Shown: positions 22,465 through 34,273 of the stretch, in pieces
Layout: every line of letters starts with the position of its first letter
Position numbering within the stretch: position 1 is the first letter of the stretch
NCBI GenBank assembly: GCA_039583875.1
Contig: CM077162.1
Span: 171,325,220 to 171,389,219, forward strand
Reading direction: 5' to 3'
Source of the DNA: Platanthera guangdongensis
Lineage: Eukaryota; Streptophyta; Magnoliopsida; Asparagales; Orchidaceae
Length of the DNA: 64,000 bases
The notes under the pieces: generated by a model
Told to the model about the DNA's origin: nothing
What the model saw: the letters and a program-made list of their open reading frames with translations, nothing else
The model's database searches: none
Position numbers and translations under genes: made by a program

Positions 22465-23167
22465 AATCAAAGGCGCAAGCACACCGAGGCACAAATGTTA
22501 ACCATGATGCGCGCGCCTGAGGCACGTGAGGCGCAAAAATGGGGGGAAAAAGAAATTGAGCGAATGGGCGCCCAATTCGTGAAATTAGCGAATTGGGCGG
22601 CCAATCCTGAAATTGAGCGAATTGGCCGCCCAATTCGCTGAAATTGTGCGAATTGGCCGCCCAATCGCTGAAATTGTGAGAATCGCGGAATTCGGATGGG
22701 GCCCTATTCGCGCAATTTCCGATGGATGACACTCTTCCAATTGCCAATTTCGATCGATCGCGAATTCAGCGAATGGGCGCCCAATTCGCGCAATTTCAGC
22801 GAATTGCCATTCGCGCAATTTCACAATTGGGCGCCCAATTCGCGCAATTTCAGCATTGGGCGCCCAATTCGCGCAATCAGCGAATTGGGCGCCCAATTCG
22901 CGCAATTTCGGAATTGGGCGCCCAAGTGCGCCTAGGGGGAGCCTCAGGTGCGTCTAAGATCATGTTTTTGCTCATATCAAAAAAACATTAAAAAAAATAC
23001 CTTGAAAGGTACGGCCGCGCCTGGGAGCGCCTTAAGGCCCGCGGGGAGCGCCTGTGGCGCGCCGGGGCGCGCCTGTGGGCGCGCCGGAGGCGCGATGGGG
23101 CACATCGCCCGCCTCAGCTGTGCTGAGGCGCGGCGGGCTGCGCCTGGTGCGCCTGCCTCGACATCAG
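22465..23167. mobile_element. non-autonomous hAT element (hAT-NA) in the copia-1 leader
   Basis: An exact 8-bp duplication GTCTAGTT flanks it (22457-22464 and 23168-23175). The ends resemble those of the larger hAT at 23877: left AATCAAAGGCGCAAGC, and right, in reverse, CTGATGTCGAGGCAGGCGC. The subterminal DNA shares CGCGCGCCTGAGGCACGTGAGGCGCAA with the larger copy. It has no transposase. Nearly 400 bp (22540-22930) are filled by repeats around GCGAATTGGGCGCCCAATTCGC. It is likely a deletion derivative mobilised in trans by the larger copy's family. Confidence 0.85.
22540..22930. repeat. expanded subterminal palindromic repeat array
   Basis: About ten variants of a roughly 30-bp unit built on the palindrome GAATTGGGCGCCCAATTC, joined by CGCAATTTCA or TGAAATTGAG. 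The same unit occurs about four times in the larger hAT (23990-24117). Known biology: hAT transposases bind short repeated motifs in subterminal regions, so this array may be a set of transposase-binding sites. ORFs crossing it are repeat translations, not genes. Confidence 0.8.
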
Positions 23168-23604
23168 GTCTAGTTTAACTGGGTGAGCTCAAAGGTTGAG
23201 TGCCTAGAGGCATAGGGTTGACATGCACCATATGATGGATGCGAATACAGAGTTATTCACCAACCATACAGGAGTTGCATAGTGATGCAATTGGCAAACG
23301 TTGCCTAACCTAAATAATTGCATTGTGAGAGAAAAACCAAAACTGACTCATAGTATTGATGAAATACGGATCTTGCCCACTAAGAGAAGTTACTCGCATA
23401 AACTCCTCGAATTGATATCGAGGGTTATCAGTTTGATAAAAATAGTGGGACTTATTTTGATTAAAGTCCTAATTAAAAGAAAAAAATATATTTTGAAATG
23501 TAATACTGATTTTACTTTGCATTGATCCTTGTAGAATTTTCATGATAAGTGGTTCACACTTCACCCTGTCCCTCAGAGCCATCCATTGAGAAAGGAGAAG
23601 CTGA
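23168..23604 (+). other. copia-1 untranslated leader, second part
   Basis: Sequence between the small hAT and the first gag motifs. It holds the word CAAAACTGACTCATAGTATTGATG and similar AT-rich leader DNA, typical of the long leader between primer site and gag in this copia type. No ORF of interest. Confidence 0.5.
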
Positions 23605-23876
23605 GTGGTACTATATTATTTGGACTGGTACAGAAACTTGAGAATTGTTCTAAGGCAGGAGCGCAAGCTCTATGTTTTGGAAGAGGAATCCCCTGAAAGA
23701 GCCTTGCCAGGGAATGCGTCCTCGTGCTGATAAAGATGCTTACAAGAAGTATCTTGACGACTCCTTAGACGTTGAATGTCTCATGCTAAGCGACCATGAA
23801 CTCTGAGCTTCAAAAAGCAACATAAGAACATGAGTTGCAAGGAAATTGACGAGCATCTCAAGAAAATGTTTCAAGC
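23605..23876 (+). pseudogene. gag: copia-1 gag, N-terminal part
   Basis: Read across frames, the stretch shows DWYRNLRIVLRQERKLYVLE-type sequence near 23618-23680, then DKDAYKKYLDDSLDVECLML (23733-23790) and KEIDEHLKKMFQA (23837-23876). These are diagnostic of the capsid region of plant copia Gag (UBN2/DUF4219-type). It is cut at 23876 by the large hAT insertion and resumes at 28835. At least two frameshifts occur before the break. Confidence 0.8.
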
Positions 23877-23989
23877 TATATTGTCAAAGGCGCAAGGCGC
23901 ACCGAGGCGCAAATGAGCCCTGGAGCCTAGGCGCAAAGCGCAAGGCGCGCGCCTGAGGCACGTGAGGCGCAATAATGGGGGAAAAGGAA

Positions 23990-24117
23990 ATTGAGCAAAT
24001 GGGGCGCTCAATTCGCTGAAATTGAGCGAATGAGGCGCCCAATTCGCTGAAATTGAGCGAATGGGGCGCCTAATTCGCTGAAATTGAGCTAATTGGGCGT
24101 ACAATTCGCTCAAATTT
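23990..24117. repeat. hAT-A subterminal repeats
   Basis: Four copies of AATTGAGCGAATG-GGGCGCCCAATTCGCTG-like units in tandem, each a near palindrome of about 31 bp, just inside the left end. They match the larger array in the small hAT at 22540-22930. Confidence 0.85.
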
Positions 24118-24779
24118 TGTAATTCTTGAAATTGAAATCAAATACTACAAAAATATAGTTCATTAAACAAAAACAGGTTCTAATCTATAAGGACAGTCCA
24201 TAAAAAACACACAAATATCAGAATAGTCGTCATATAAGTATGTTGTTTGGTCATTCTTTGCATGTGAACAGAAGTTGGTTCTTCAATTCAAGCAACCTTT
24301 GCAATACGAGAACAGAAAACTGCACTAACTCACCCACCAATTTAGGTAAACAACTAGATTACCTTCATATGAAATTATAATGTTATTTCAAAACGTGACA
24401 TCAGTAAGACAGCATGAACCAAACACTCTTATTATAGAAAAAGTAATACAACATCAAAATTTATATTGAGCAAAATGAGAGTATAATACTAACATGAAAA
24501 ATTACAACAAAAAGAAGGGCAATGTAATAAGCACATCAAAGTTCAATAATACAAATAAAATATGAATTAAATATGCAACATCAAATAGTCCAGCCAGAAG
24601 ATCGAAGTGACAATCAAATAGCGACATCAAGTGTTCCAGTCAGAAGATCGAGAGACACCATTTGAAAATCAGTCCTGAAATTATTATTATTTGTGCAATC
24701 AGAAAACATCTATTAACGTATAATTTAAATAAAATAATTAAAGTACTCTGAAATTTAAATAATCTATTACTCACCTAGC

Positions 24780-27439
24780 TATTCATCCTCTGAAAAGACT
24801 TTGTCTTCATCGTCTTCTCCACTATCATTATAATCTTCTTCTTCTTCGTTGTCTTCAAATTCCTCTTCATCGACATCATCAACATTTCTGAGGACTAATG
24901 GAGTATTAGCCTCTTTAATGACTAATGGAGCAGTAGGCTCCCTAATGACTAATGAAGTAGGATTTTTCATATTCGAAATGCTTCTTTTCTCAAGTGTCTT
25001 TGTAGCTGTAGGAACCACATTTTTCTTTTCGATAATCGTGTGCGATAAATTTCTTCTTCAACTCCAGTGGCACTAGCAACTGTGCCCCAAATCAAAAGAC
25101 CAAGTCCTCCCGCTCAGCCTCAGCCTCATTATCTTCTTCCATTTTTCCCATCAACCATTCATTGTTATCATCAATATCTCTCAACGAAATTGGATCTATG
25201 CGATCACGTGCATCATATCGACGTCTCAATGTTGGATTGTACTTCGCAAATACTAAATCATTCAAGCGTTGTTGAGCTAGTCTGTTTCTTTTTTTGCTAT
25301 GTATCTGCAATAAACAGTAACCGTATAAATAAGTTATCTTTAATATATAAAATATAAATCATTGATAAATGATAATAAATTTTAAAAACTTACGTGTTCA
25401 AAAAAACTCCAATTTCACTCACAACCGGATGCACTGCATGTAAGGCTAAGCACTTTTATGATAAATCTTCTTAGGTATGGAGTTGAAGCACCATAAGATT
25501 GTCACCACTCAGCTGTTAAGATAGTAAATATTTAAAAGTTGAAAAATCAAAACAAATTTGTTTGAAAATTGTGTAATTTACCTGGGGACTTAATTTTTCT
25601 ATACCGAATTGCAAACTCCATTCCAAACAGTCCTTCAGCATTTCTATATAGAGGTAATTGGTCAATAATTTTATCTTGCTCTCCATGACTTGAAATCAGT
25701 CTTTGCATTATCTTGTATAAGCCCTCCATAATTTCTCCATCTTCTGCAATAGTGAGATTTGAGCATAAATATTTGGGATTTAAATAGTGACCCGCGGCAT
25801 GAAGAGGTCGATGAAGTTGGCTTTCCCATCTTTTATCCACAATTTTTAGGACATTCATATATTTGTCATCTTTCTCATTAAAAGAACTAATGATCGTCTC
25901 TTTAGCTCTATCCAGCGCTTCATAAATATAACCCATGACAGATCTTTTTTCACCGTCCATTAATCTTAATACGCGGACTAAAGGACCAAATATCTTTAAA
26001 ATATCCACTATACTTCTCCAAAAAGAAATCATTAGTATAATGCTCTGCACTTGTTTACTTGCGCTTTCCTTTGCCCACTTGCTCGAAAACCACTTGGGTG
26101 AGTTGAACATCTTCCTTAGATTGTTTCTCTGCTTGTGAATGCGCTGAATTGTTAAGAAAGAATTTGCAAACCTCGTCACAGCGGGCCTAACAAGCTCTAC
26201 TTGCCCTGTAAAGCTCCTTAGCATGTTCATAACTCCAGGCCGAACATAAATATACCCATTGACAGTCATTGCCCTCTTTAGTGTGCGGCTAATGTTGGGC
26301 ATTTTTCCAATATCCTCCAGCATTAGATCAATACAATGCGCTGCACATGGCGTTCAATAAAAATGTGGACGTTTCGCTTCCAATAATTTACCTGTTAGAG
26401 TGTTAGTTTGTTGGGTATGAAAGCATCATACAATCGTGTACAAAAAAAATTGAAGATGATTAACATTAGTAACAAAAAATAAAAATTGATAATTTACCTG
26501 CTAGCACATTATTGTCGGCACTATCCGTAACAACTTGCACCACATTCAACTCTCCAACCCTTTCAGCCACTTTTCTAGCAATTCAAATAATTTTTCACCC
26601 GTCTTCGAGTAGTGAGATGCATCGACAGATTCTAGGAAAAATGTTCCTTTTTGTGAACTGACTAAAAAATTAATTAATGTTCTTTGTTTCCGATCTGTCC
26701 ATCCATCAGCCATAATAGAACATTCAAAGACCTTCCACTCATCCTCGTATGTCTTCATCATGTCTTTCACTGCATTGACTTCATCATTTAGCAAATGAAC
26801 ACGAATCTCATGGTAACTCGGTGGCTTCAATCCTACTCCAAACTGTCCAATGGATTTCACCATTATCGCAAAACTAGGATGTTTTACAGTATTAAATGGG
26901 ATAGCCGCATCGTACATCCATGGAGCTATATGTTTACAAGCTCGCCCGCTCAACTCCTTGCAAGCTTCATTAATAGAAGTTTGTTTCATCTTTTGTTCAA
27001 CTCCTTTTTTTGCACCTACATTGCCAACATTTGGAGCAAAAAACACATCTATTGGTCCTTTTGTCCGAGGCCTCTTGGAGAAGCCTTCTTTTTTATAAAT
27101 CTTGCCCACATTGGCTTCTATTTCTTCATCACTGTCAAACGTGTCGATATCTGCAAAGTCAGACAATGCTTGGTTGTATGTGTTGCTCGCACTTGCTTTT
27201 TTCTCCATGTATTCTTGAATTTCGTTGCGCACATGCGGGGGGCTTTTGAGACAAGCTTTTGTAATTCTAAATCCTCCAACAATATGTTGTTTAGCACGAT
27301 AAATTCCGCCCTTCGTGATTTTATCACAGAAAATGCAAGCCAAGTCGTTTTTATTGGCGGAAGAAATCTGACGCACGTACTTTCAGCATGGATCAATCCT
27401 TAATTGGATGCTGGAAGAACCAGGACCACTTGCATCCAT
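24780..27439 (-). pseudogene. hAT transposase, four exons, several stops
   Basis: Start ATG at 27439. Exon 1 (to 26498) holds a BED-type finger (CIFCDKITKGGIYRAKQH) and the DUF659 region (SIMADGWTDRKQRTLINF, an RNase H-like catalytic segment with its Asp). Introns with GT-AG ends lie at 26392-26497, 25513-25581 and 25305-25393; each joins codons in frame. Exon 2 (26391-25582) has CAAHCIDLMLEDI. Exon 3 and the start of exon 4 hold the hAT dimerisation motif (SLTCSASGCE, IHSKKRNRLAQQRLNDLVF). An acidic tail ends at 24780. In-frame TGA codons replace Trp or Arg at about 27387, in HFY*TPCAAH, SPAEW*QS and GCE*NW. One base is missing near 26574, and frames also slip in the last exon. Homologous to plant hAT (Ac-like) transposases; inactive as written. 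Confidence 0.9.
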
Positions 27440-28826
27440 TTTAAGAGTTGGAAAAAATCTGACGCACATACGAAACATGCAAAAATTTGGGTCAGTAAGA
27501 AAATAAATAACAGAATTAATTTTATATGTTCATAATACAAAAACATTTTTTGTGTACTTAAGCAAATAAAAAGAATAGACATAATGCCAGGTTGTATGAC
27601 ACCACTGAGTTGCATTTAACAGCTAATATTAGTACAAACAATCCTATTTTATAAGAAGATGAACTATTCCATATGGTCGACCGCTAGTAGCATGTCTAGC
27701 AGACTAACACCAACAATATTCAGATCATCTGCTCAGCAAAATCATATTCATAGATTGAACTTAACTAAAACTACTTAAAAGATTAATATGAGAAAATACA
27801 ACCGGGAGTAATTAACGACTATAGCAAAAAAATAATGTTAGCATAAATAAGAAGTAATCATATTTTAGAGTTAAAATAATTGCTTAAACCAACTTAAAAA
27901 TCATATAAGATCCAGTCATAAAAATCAATATATAACAAGCATCATTTCATCATCAAAATATCAGAACTGTTAATGTGATTCTTAAATACATATAAAGATT
28001 CAGATCAAAGATGCATAATGATGAAGTAAATGTTACATCCCAACTCAAATTTGAAAAATGAGTCATGTAAACCTTAGGACTGCGCAACATTCAAAGCAAA
28101 TTTCTTCACAGGATAATAACGACGTCCGAAAATGAAAAAAAAAGAACGAATATTGTAGAAGAAATTTGCATCCATTTCAAAATTGAACCACTCATCCAAG
28201 AAAAACAGTACTTGAAAAAAAATATAAACATAAGACACTAAAATAAATGGAGGTTAAAAAAGATGAAAGAACCAGCGAGCTATTCCAGGGTTTCAGAGTT
28301 CTTATGGAGTAATGAAGAGAGAGGGATAGAGAAAGTACCAGTTGAAAAACACAAACAGACGGAAGCGACGAAGGAGAGACGCGACCTTGCGAAAGTGTCG
28401 GCAGAGGGACGCGGCCTTACTGAAGCGCTGGCAGAGGGGCGTAGCCTTACGGAAGCGCCGTCGGAGGGCGGAAAGGGGACGGAAGAAGCAGCAGAGCACG
28501 AGCGGAGGCCGTCGAGCACAGGAGATGAAGCAGGTTCAGGGAGCGGCCAGGGCAAGATGCGAAAATCGGGCCAATCCTAAAACCTAATGCCTGCGGGAGA
28601 AGTATCAGGATATAAGGCTGCGCCCCTGAACCGGTTTTTAGTTTAAAACTGGTTCATCCAAGGCGCGCCTGAACCGCGGCCGGTAGGCGCGTGAGGCGCG
28701 CGCCTAGGCGTGCCTGAAGCGCACCTGAGGCACATCACCCGCCCTGGGCCTCCTAGGGCGCACTGGCTTGCGCCTCATGCACCTGGCGCCTCAGGCGCGC
28801 CTAGGCGCGCGCCTTGACAACACAGG

Positions 28827-29330
28827 TTTTAAGTGCAAGTTCGTCAAGAGAGTTTTGGCGTCAATAAGGCGTTGTTCCAGTGTAAGATGGGAGCTCGGTA
28901 CCTAGTAGGGACTCGCGTACTCAAAATGATTGAGTATATAGAGAACCTTGAGAGACTAGGCTTCCCTCTGTGCCAAGAGTTGGCCACAGACCTGATCATG
29001 CAATCGTTACCGGACAGTTATGAACAGTTCATCTTGAACTATAACATGAATGAAATAGACAAGATACTGCCCTAACTCTTGGGCATGTTACGAACTGTCG
29101 AGATCAATATGAAGAAAGTCAAGCCTTTCAGCCCCATACTGATGGTGCATAAAGGCAAGGGCAAGGCCAAAAACTTCAAGAAGACGAAGGTAGGACCTAA
29201 GTCTCTGGAGCCCAAGTCTTCAGCACTGAAAATGAAAGGTTTGGTGAAAGAAGGAAATGTCACCACTATGACAAGGTTGGTCATTGGAGGAGAAATTGTC
29301 CTTCGTACATTGAGGATCTGCATAATATGA
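28827..29330 (+). pseudogene. gag: copia-1 gag, C-terminal part with CCHC knuckle
   Basis: Gag resumes after the hAT with QVRQESFGVNKALFQCKM (28839-28890), then LERLGFPLCQELATDLIMQSLP (28953-29018) and YNMNEIDKILP, ending near a TAA at 29073 with a frame change. LGMLRTVEINMKK follows, then a basic spacer, and a CCHC knuckle is readable in another frame at about 29259-29300 (C-X2-Y...GHWRRNC). Confidence 0.85.
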
Positions 29331-32300
29331 AGGGAGGTATGACTTCCGCTTCAGGTATATATGTTATAGAGATAAACCTTTCTGCTCTTTCATCCTGGAT
29401 ATTAGATATCGGATGTGGTTCTCATATTTATATAAATGTGCAGGAACTGGGAATGAGAAGAATGTTGAGTAAAGGAGAAGTGTAGCTGCGTGTTGGCAAT
29501 TGAGCAAGAGTTGTTGCTGTCGTCGTGGGTGTTTACCGTCTTTCTTTGCCCAGTGGGCTTATAATAGAACTAGATAATTGCTATTATATTCTTTCCATAA
29601 CTAGAAACATTATATCTATTTCATTTTAGACATGATTGGATTTTCTTTTATTATTAAAAACAACTGTTATTCGATATTTAAGAATGATGTTTGTTATGCT
29701 ATTGCCCAAATATTTAATGATTTATATGTTCTGAACTTAGACCATCAGATCTATAATATAGAAAATACTAAAAGACTAAAAACGAATGACTCGAACCCTA
29801 CGTACCTTTGGCATTGTCGTTTGGGTCATATAAACGTGAAACATATATCCAAGCTTCATAAAGATGGACTACCGAACTCATTTGATTATGAATCATTTGA
29901 GAGATGAGAATCTTGTTTGTTAGGCAGGATGACTAAGGCCCTTTTCACTGGTTTCAATGAGACGGTGGATGACCTCTTGGGTTTGTGTATAGTTACATAG
30001 TGATGTCTGTGAACCTATGAGTTCTATGACTAGAGGTGTGTATTTTTACTTTGTTACATTTACTGATAATTTCAGTAGATACGGATATGTGTATCTTATG
30101 AATTGCAAATCCGAAACCTTTGAAAAGTTCAAAAAGTTTAAGAACGAAGTAGAGAACCAATTAGGTAAGAAGGTTAAAGCAATCTGATCTGATCGAGTTG
30201 GCGAATACCTAAGTCATGAGTTTCATGATCATCTGAAAGAGTGTGGTATTGTATCACAGCTCACTCCACCTAGAACAGCACGACATAATGGTGTGTCTGA
30301 GCGAAGGAATCGTACTCTGTTAGACATAGTACGGTTGATGATGAATCATGGAGATCTGCATGTTCCTTTTGTGGTTTTGCTCTATAAACTGCCGCTTTTA
30401 CTTTAAATTGTGCTCCGACAAAAGCGGTTCTAAAGACATCATATGAGATATGGACTAGGAAGCGTCCTAGTATGTCGTTCATTAAGGTTTGGGACTGTGA
30501 GGCTTACGTGAGACGTCAAATGCCTGATAAGCTGGAACTCAAATCAGATAAGTATTATCTTGTGGGGTATCCTAAGGAAACTAAATGGTATTATTTCTAC
30601 CTACCGTCCGAGGGCAAAATGTTTGTCACGAGTACTAGTATCTTTCTTGAGAAAGAGTTCTTAAGTAGAAAGACTACCATGGTAGAACTTGAAGAAGTTC
30701 AAGAACCACAAATAGTGAATGAACCGAAATTGGAACCTGAGTCAGGACTACAAGTTGTTGTAGCTGGAGAGCATGCTCCGGAAACACAAGTTTCACGTAG
30801 ATCTGGTATACCAAGGTTTAAGGCTGAGAGATGGATTTCTCATGTCTCAAATAGGTAATGTGTTGCTTATGAATCATAGTGATGAGCAGCAACCTACCAA
30901 GAGGCTATGTGTGGACCGGAATCCGAGAAGTGGCTTGAGGCCATGATAACCAAGTTTGGACCTTGGTGGAACCACCTAACGGGGTACGACCCATAGAGTG
31001 CAAGTGGGTCTTCACCGACATGGATGAGAATGTACAGACATTCAAAGGACGACCGGAGGCTAAGAGTTTTAAGCAAATTCATGTAATTGACTATGATGAG
31101 ACCTTTTCCACTGTTGTTATGGTTAATTCCATCAGAATTATGCTTGATATTGCTGCGTATTATGACTACGAGATCTGACAGATGGATGTTAAAACAACTT
31201 TCCTAAATGGAAACCTTCTTGAGAAAGTGTATATGACATAACCCGATGGTTTTGTATCTCCAGGTGAAGCCACTAAAATATGCAAGCGCAGAGATCTATT
31301 TATGGATTAAAACAGGCTTCTCGAAGTTGAAATCTTCGTTTTGATGAAAAGATCAAAGAGTTTGATTTTATCAAAACCGATGATGAACCGTGTGTTTACA
31401 AGAGAATTAGTGAGAGCATTGTTGTCTTTCTGATATTGTATGTAGATGACATACTATTGATCGGGAATGACAAACCGACCCTGCAAGTTGTTAAGAACAA
31501 CCTAGGGAGCTGCTTTTCGATGAAAGACATGGGCGAGGCGACTTATATACTTGATATTAAGATCTATAGATATAGATTGAAGAAAGTTGATGAGTTTGAC
31601 CCAGAATACGTGCATTGACAAGGTGTTGAAACAGTTCAACATGCTTGAGTCCAAAAAAGGATTCTTGCTCATGTCTCATGGCGTGAGTCTCTCTAAGGAC
31701 CAGTGTCCTATGTCTTGTGAAGATAAGGACTCCATGAAGTTGATTTCATATGCTTTGGAAATTGGTCAATCATGTATGTTATGATATGTACTTGACTCGA
31801 TGTCTCTTATGTTTTGAGCATGACTAGCAGGTATCAGTCTGATCTCGGTGATGGTCACTGGATAGCCGTAAAGAATATCCTAAAGTACTTGAGAATGACT
31901 AAGGATACGTTCTTGGTATTCGGTGGAGAAGAAGAGATCATTGTAAAGGGTTACACGGATGTTAGCTTCCAAACTGATAGGAATGACTCAAAGTCTCAGT
32001 CAGGATTCATATTTTGCCTAAATGGAGGAGCTGTTAGCTGGAAGAGTTCCAAGGAAGATACAGTTGTTGATTCTACAACTGATGCCGAGTATATCTCCGC
32101 TGCAAATGCAGCGAAGGAGGTTGTATGGATTAGGAAATTCATCGGCGAGTCAGATGTCGTTCCTAGCATTGTTCGTCTCGTAGTTCTTTACTCTGACGAC
32201 AACGGTACAATTGCACTTATTTCGGAACCTAGATCTCATCAGCACTCCAAACATATACTTCGGCAGTTCCATCTTATTTGTGAGATTGTCGATCGAGAAG

Positions 32301-32407
32301 ATGTGGACATTAGCAGAGTGCCGACTGAGGAGAATATTGCGGATCCACTGACAAAACCTCTCGCACAGAAAAAACATGATGGTCATGTTAGATCTATGGG
32401 TATGTAA
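29331..32407 (+). pseudogene. pol: copia-1 pol relic (PR-IN-RT-RH)
   Basis: Protease remnant: WILDIGCGSHI (about 29396-29428). GAG-pre-integrase: YLWHCRLGHINVKHISKLH (29803-29858). Integrase: VGEYLSHEFHDHLKECGI and PPRTARHNGVSERRNRTLLD (30196-30325). RT: ECKWVFTDMDE (30996), DYDETFSTVVMVNSIRIML, LYVDDILLIG (31437-31464). RNase H: SGFIFCLNGGAVSWKSSKEDTVVDSTTDAEY (32001-32093) and NIADPLTKPL (32335-32364); the frame ends with TAA at 32405. Stops (for example 31178, 31615) and frame slips are frequent. Integrase before RT defines Ty1/copia; I infer a Tork/Angela-like clade only loosely. Confidence 0.9.
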
Positions 32408-32921
32408 TACCTGAATGATCAACTCTAGTTTGAGTCTTGTGGATTGTATATTTGTTGGCTGTAATAATTTATTTGATGAATAAAGTATTATATGCATTTC
32501 ATTTATAAATTTTGGCAAGTTCTTTTATTCTGTAATTTTATTTCTATTGTGATAGAGTAATTTAACTAAATAAATGCATTTAGAATGTTTGCTACCATAG
32601 GAGTCAAGTAGTAACTTGAATGTGACAGCCTATGTTATTCGTAGTTTCATTCTTAAATAGTACCTGGTCGGCGTATCATCTTAGAAGCTAAGGGCGATGA
32701 TGATATATTAAGACTAGCATGCGCGTTGACTGATGACGGTCCTCGCAGGTCATGATATTGTGATATGAAGTCATCACATGGGTACTTGTTAGTGAACAAG
32801 TTGTACTAGACAGACCCACCATGAGAAAATTTTATGGATTGTTATATGAACGTGTCACAAGTACGACTCAAGTGGTAACATTGTTTGTGGTTCTTTGACC
32901 TGAAGTCACAACATTCATCGA
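32408..32921 (+). other. copia-1 3' untranslated region, running into the gap
   Basis: 514 bp without an ORF of note and without similarity to the 5' LTR at 21060-21912, so the 3' LTR must start beyond the sequenced part. No polypurine tract was recognised. Confidence 0.6.
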
Positions 32922-33421
32922 NNNNNNNNNNNNNNNNNNNNNNNNNNNNNNNNNNNNNNNNNNNNNNNNNNNNNNNNNNNNNNNNNNNNNNNNNNNNNNN
33001 NNNNNNNNNNNNNNNNNNNNNNNNNNNNNNNNNNNNNNNNNNNNNNNNNNNNNNNNNNNNNNNNNNNNNNNNNNNNNNNNNNNNNNNNNNNNNNNNNNNN
33101 NNNNNNNNNNNNNNNNNNNNNNNNNNNNNNNNNNNNNNNNNNNNNNNNNNNNNNNNNNNNNNNNNNNNNNNNNNNNNNNNNNNNNNNNNNNNNNNNNNNN
33201 NNNNNNNNNNNNNNNNNNNNNNNNNNNNNNNNNNNNNNNNNNNNNNNNNNNNNNNNNNNNNNNNNNNNNNNNNNNNNNNNNNNNNNNNNNNNNNNNNNNN
33301 NNNNNNNNNNNNNNNNNNNNNNNNNNNNNNNNNNNNNNNNNNNNNNNNNNNNNNNNNNNNNNNNNNNNNNNNNNNNNNNNNNNNNNNNNNNNNNNNNNNN
33401 NNNNNNNNNNNNNNNNNNNNN
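32922..33421. other. assembly gap, 500 N
   Basis: Exactly 500 N, the conventional placeholder for a gap of unknown length. Left of it is copia-1 3' sequence; right of it is the interior of a gypsy-2 LTR. The missing part should hold the copia-1 3' LTR, about 4.5 kb of gypsy-2 LTR and the 5' portion of copia-2, so the true gap may be many kilobases. Confidence 0.98.
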
Positions 33422-34011
33422 GGGTCAACATGACCATTAGGGTCCACCCCTATGGATCCTTGGTGACCCATTGACTTCCCTTAGGGTCTAGGTAGAGTTA
33501 TATGGGGTTGCCCTGTACTTTGGAGGTCACATACCCTTAGTAGGGGTACTTTGACCAGATTAGGGCTTGAGTTGACCTGGGTCAACCTGGCCTCTAGGGC
33601 TGACCCCAATGTGTCCTTAGTGACCCATTGTCCTCACTTTAGGGTTAGGAGGGCATAGGTGGGGTCCTCTAGACTAGGAGTGGGTCTATTGGCCCTAAGT
33701 GGGCTAGGTTGACCTATGTAGGGCTAGGGTTGACCTTGGTCAACTGGGCCTCTTGGGTTGGCCCTAATGGGTCCTTTTGGCTCTAATGGGTCTCCCAAAA
33801 TGTTTGGGAGTGTTGTGATAGGGTCTTGGGGTCATGGTGAAGCCCCATTGTCATCCTAAACTTTTGTTCAGAATTCTACTACCTGCAGACCATGGTGATC
33901 CCTACCTTGGCCTCCTATCTCTTGGCCCATTTCTGGCTTCCCAGGGTTTTGTCATGACCTAGTCATGGCCAAAACCACTCTTAGGGGTCTAGTTGGAAAT
34001 GGGATGTTACA
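33422..34011 (-). repeat. gypsy-2 3' LTR, first 590 bp only
   Basis: Read on the minus strand it starts TGTAACATCCCATTTCC at 34011 and is collinear and identical with 44186-43597. It is truncated by the gap at 33421. Confidence 0.95.
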
Positions 34012-34273
34012 AATCCCAATAAACAAAACAAAGATTTCGTCCCGAAATCAAGGTTGGACCTACGGGTCTTATTACCGAAGGAAAGAGTCTTGTAACATCC
34101 CATTATGACGTCTTGTTTGTTAAATTTGATTTAAGGGAAAACTTAGATCTAAGACCCCTTTCGCCCAAACGGTGAACCAAAATCCCAATAAACAAAGTTA
34201 AGCCCCCAATAAACAAAGATAAGCCCCTATCTACCTAGAGCAGCCCTTAGTATACTTAAAGCAGAAAAATAAA
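34012..34273 (-). other. gypsy-2 3' untranslated region with three polypurine-like repeats
   Basis: On the minus strand, TTTGTTTATTGGGATT or a close variant occurs three times (about 34012-34034, 34181-34196 and 34203-34220). The last copy before the LTR may serve as polypurine tract. An inverted 14-bp copy of the LTR start (TGTAACATCCCATT) lies on the plus strand near 34094, about 80 bp from the LTR. Confidence 0.7.

Larger units (their letters stand above)
23877..28826 (-). mobile_element. hAT element with transposase gene (hAT-A) in copia-1 gag
   Basis: 4950 bp with ends TATATTGTCAAAGGCGC (left) and CCTGTGTTGTCAAGGCG (right, reversed). The flanks TTTCAAGC (23869-23876) and TTTTAAGT (28827-28834) are an 8-bp duplication with two C/T differences. 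The transposase gene is on the minus strand (27439 to about 24780). The region 27440-28826 is the 5' part: AT-rich intron- or UTR-like DNA, a GC-rich block (28263-28587) and a terminal GGCGCG-rich zone. 24120-24779 is AT-rich 3' DNA. Joining the flanks restores the copia gag frame, confirming the borders. Confidence 0.92.
21060..32921 (+). mobile_element. copia-1: Ty1/copia retrotransposon with two nested hATs
   Basis: A 5' LTR (21060-21912) is followed one base later by TGGTATCAGAG (21914-21924). An untranslated leader, gag (split at 23876/28827), protease, integrase, RT and RNase H then follow in copia order (integrase before RT) to 32407. The 3' LTR is not seen: at least 514 bp of 3' untranslated sequence run into the assembly gap at 32922. 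Two hAT insertions, 22465-23167 in the leader and 23877-28826 in gag, are flanked by 8-bp target duplications. Coding parts are riddled with stops. Confidence 0.9.

Noticed and set aside
22423..22991. Overlapping ORFs with repeating NWAPNSRNF/IGRPIRAIS words
   Set aside because: Pure translation of the palindromic subterminal repeats of the small hAT.
28263..28587. Charged repetitive ORFs on both strands
   Set aside because: They sit in the 5' part of the hAT-A element upstream of the transposase ATG; a repetitive GC-rich block (GCGRCCTTRCKGAAGCG-like units), likely untranslated.
32842..33471. ORFs of about 180-210 codons on both strands
   Set aside because: They run through the 500-N gap; the open frame is an artefact of N codons.
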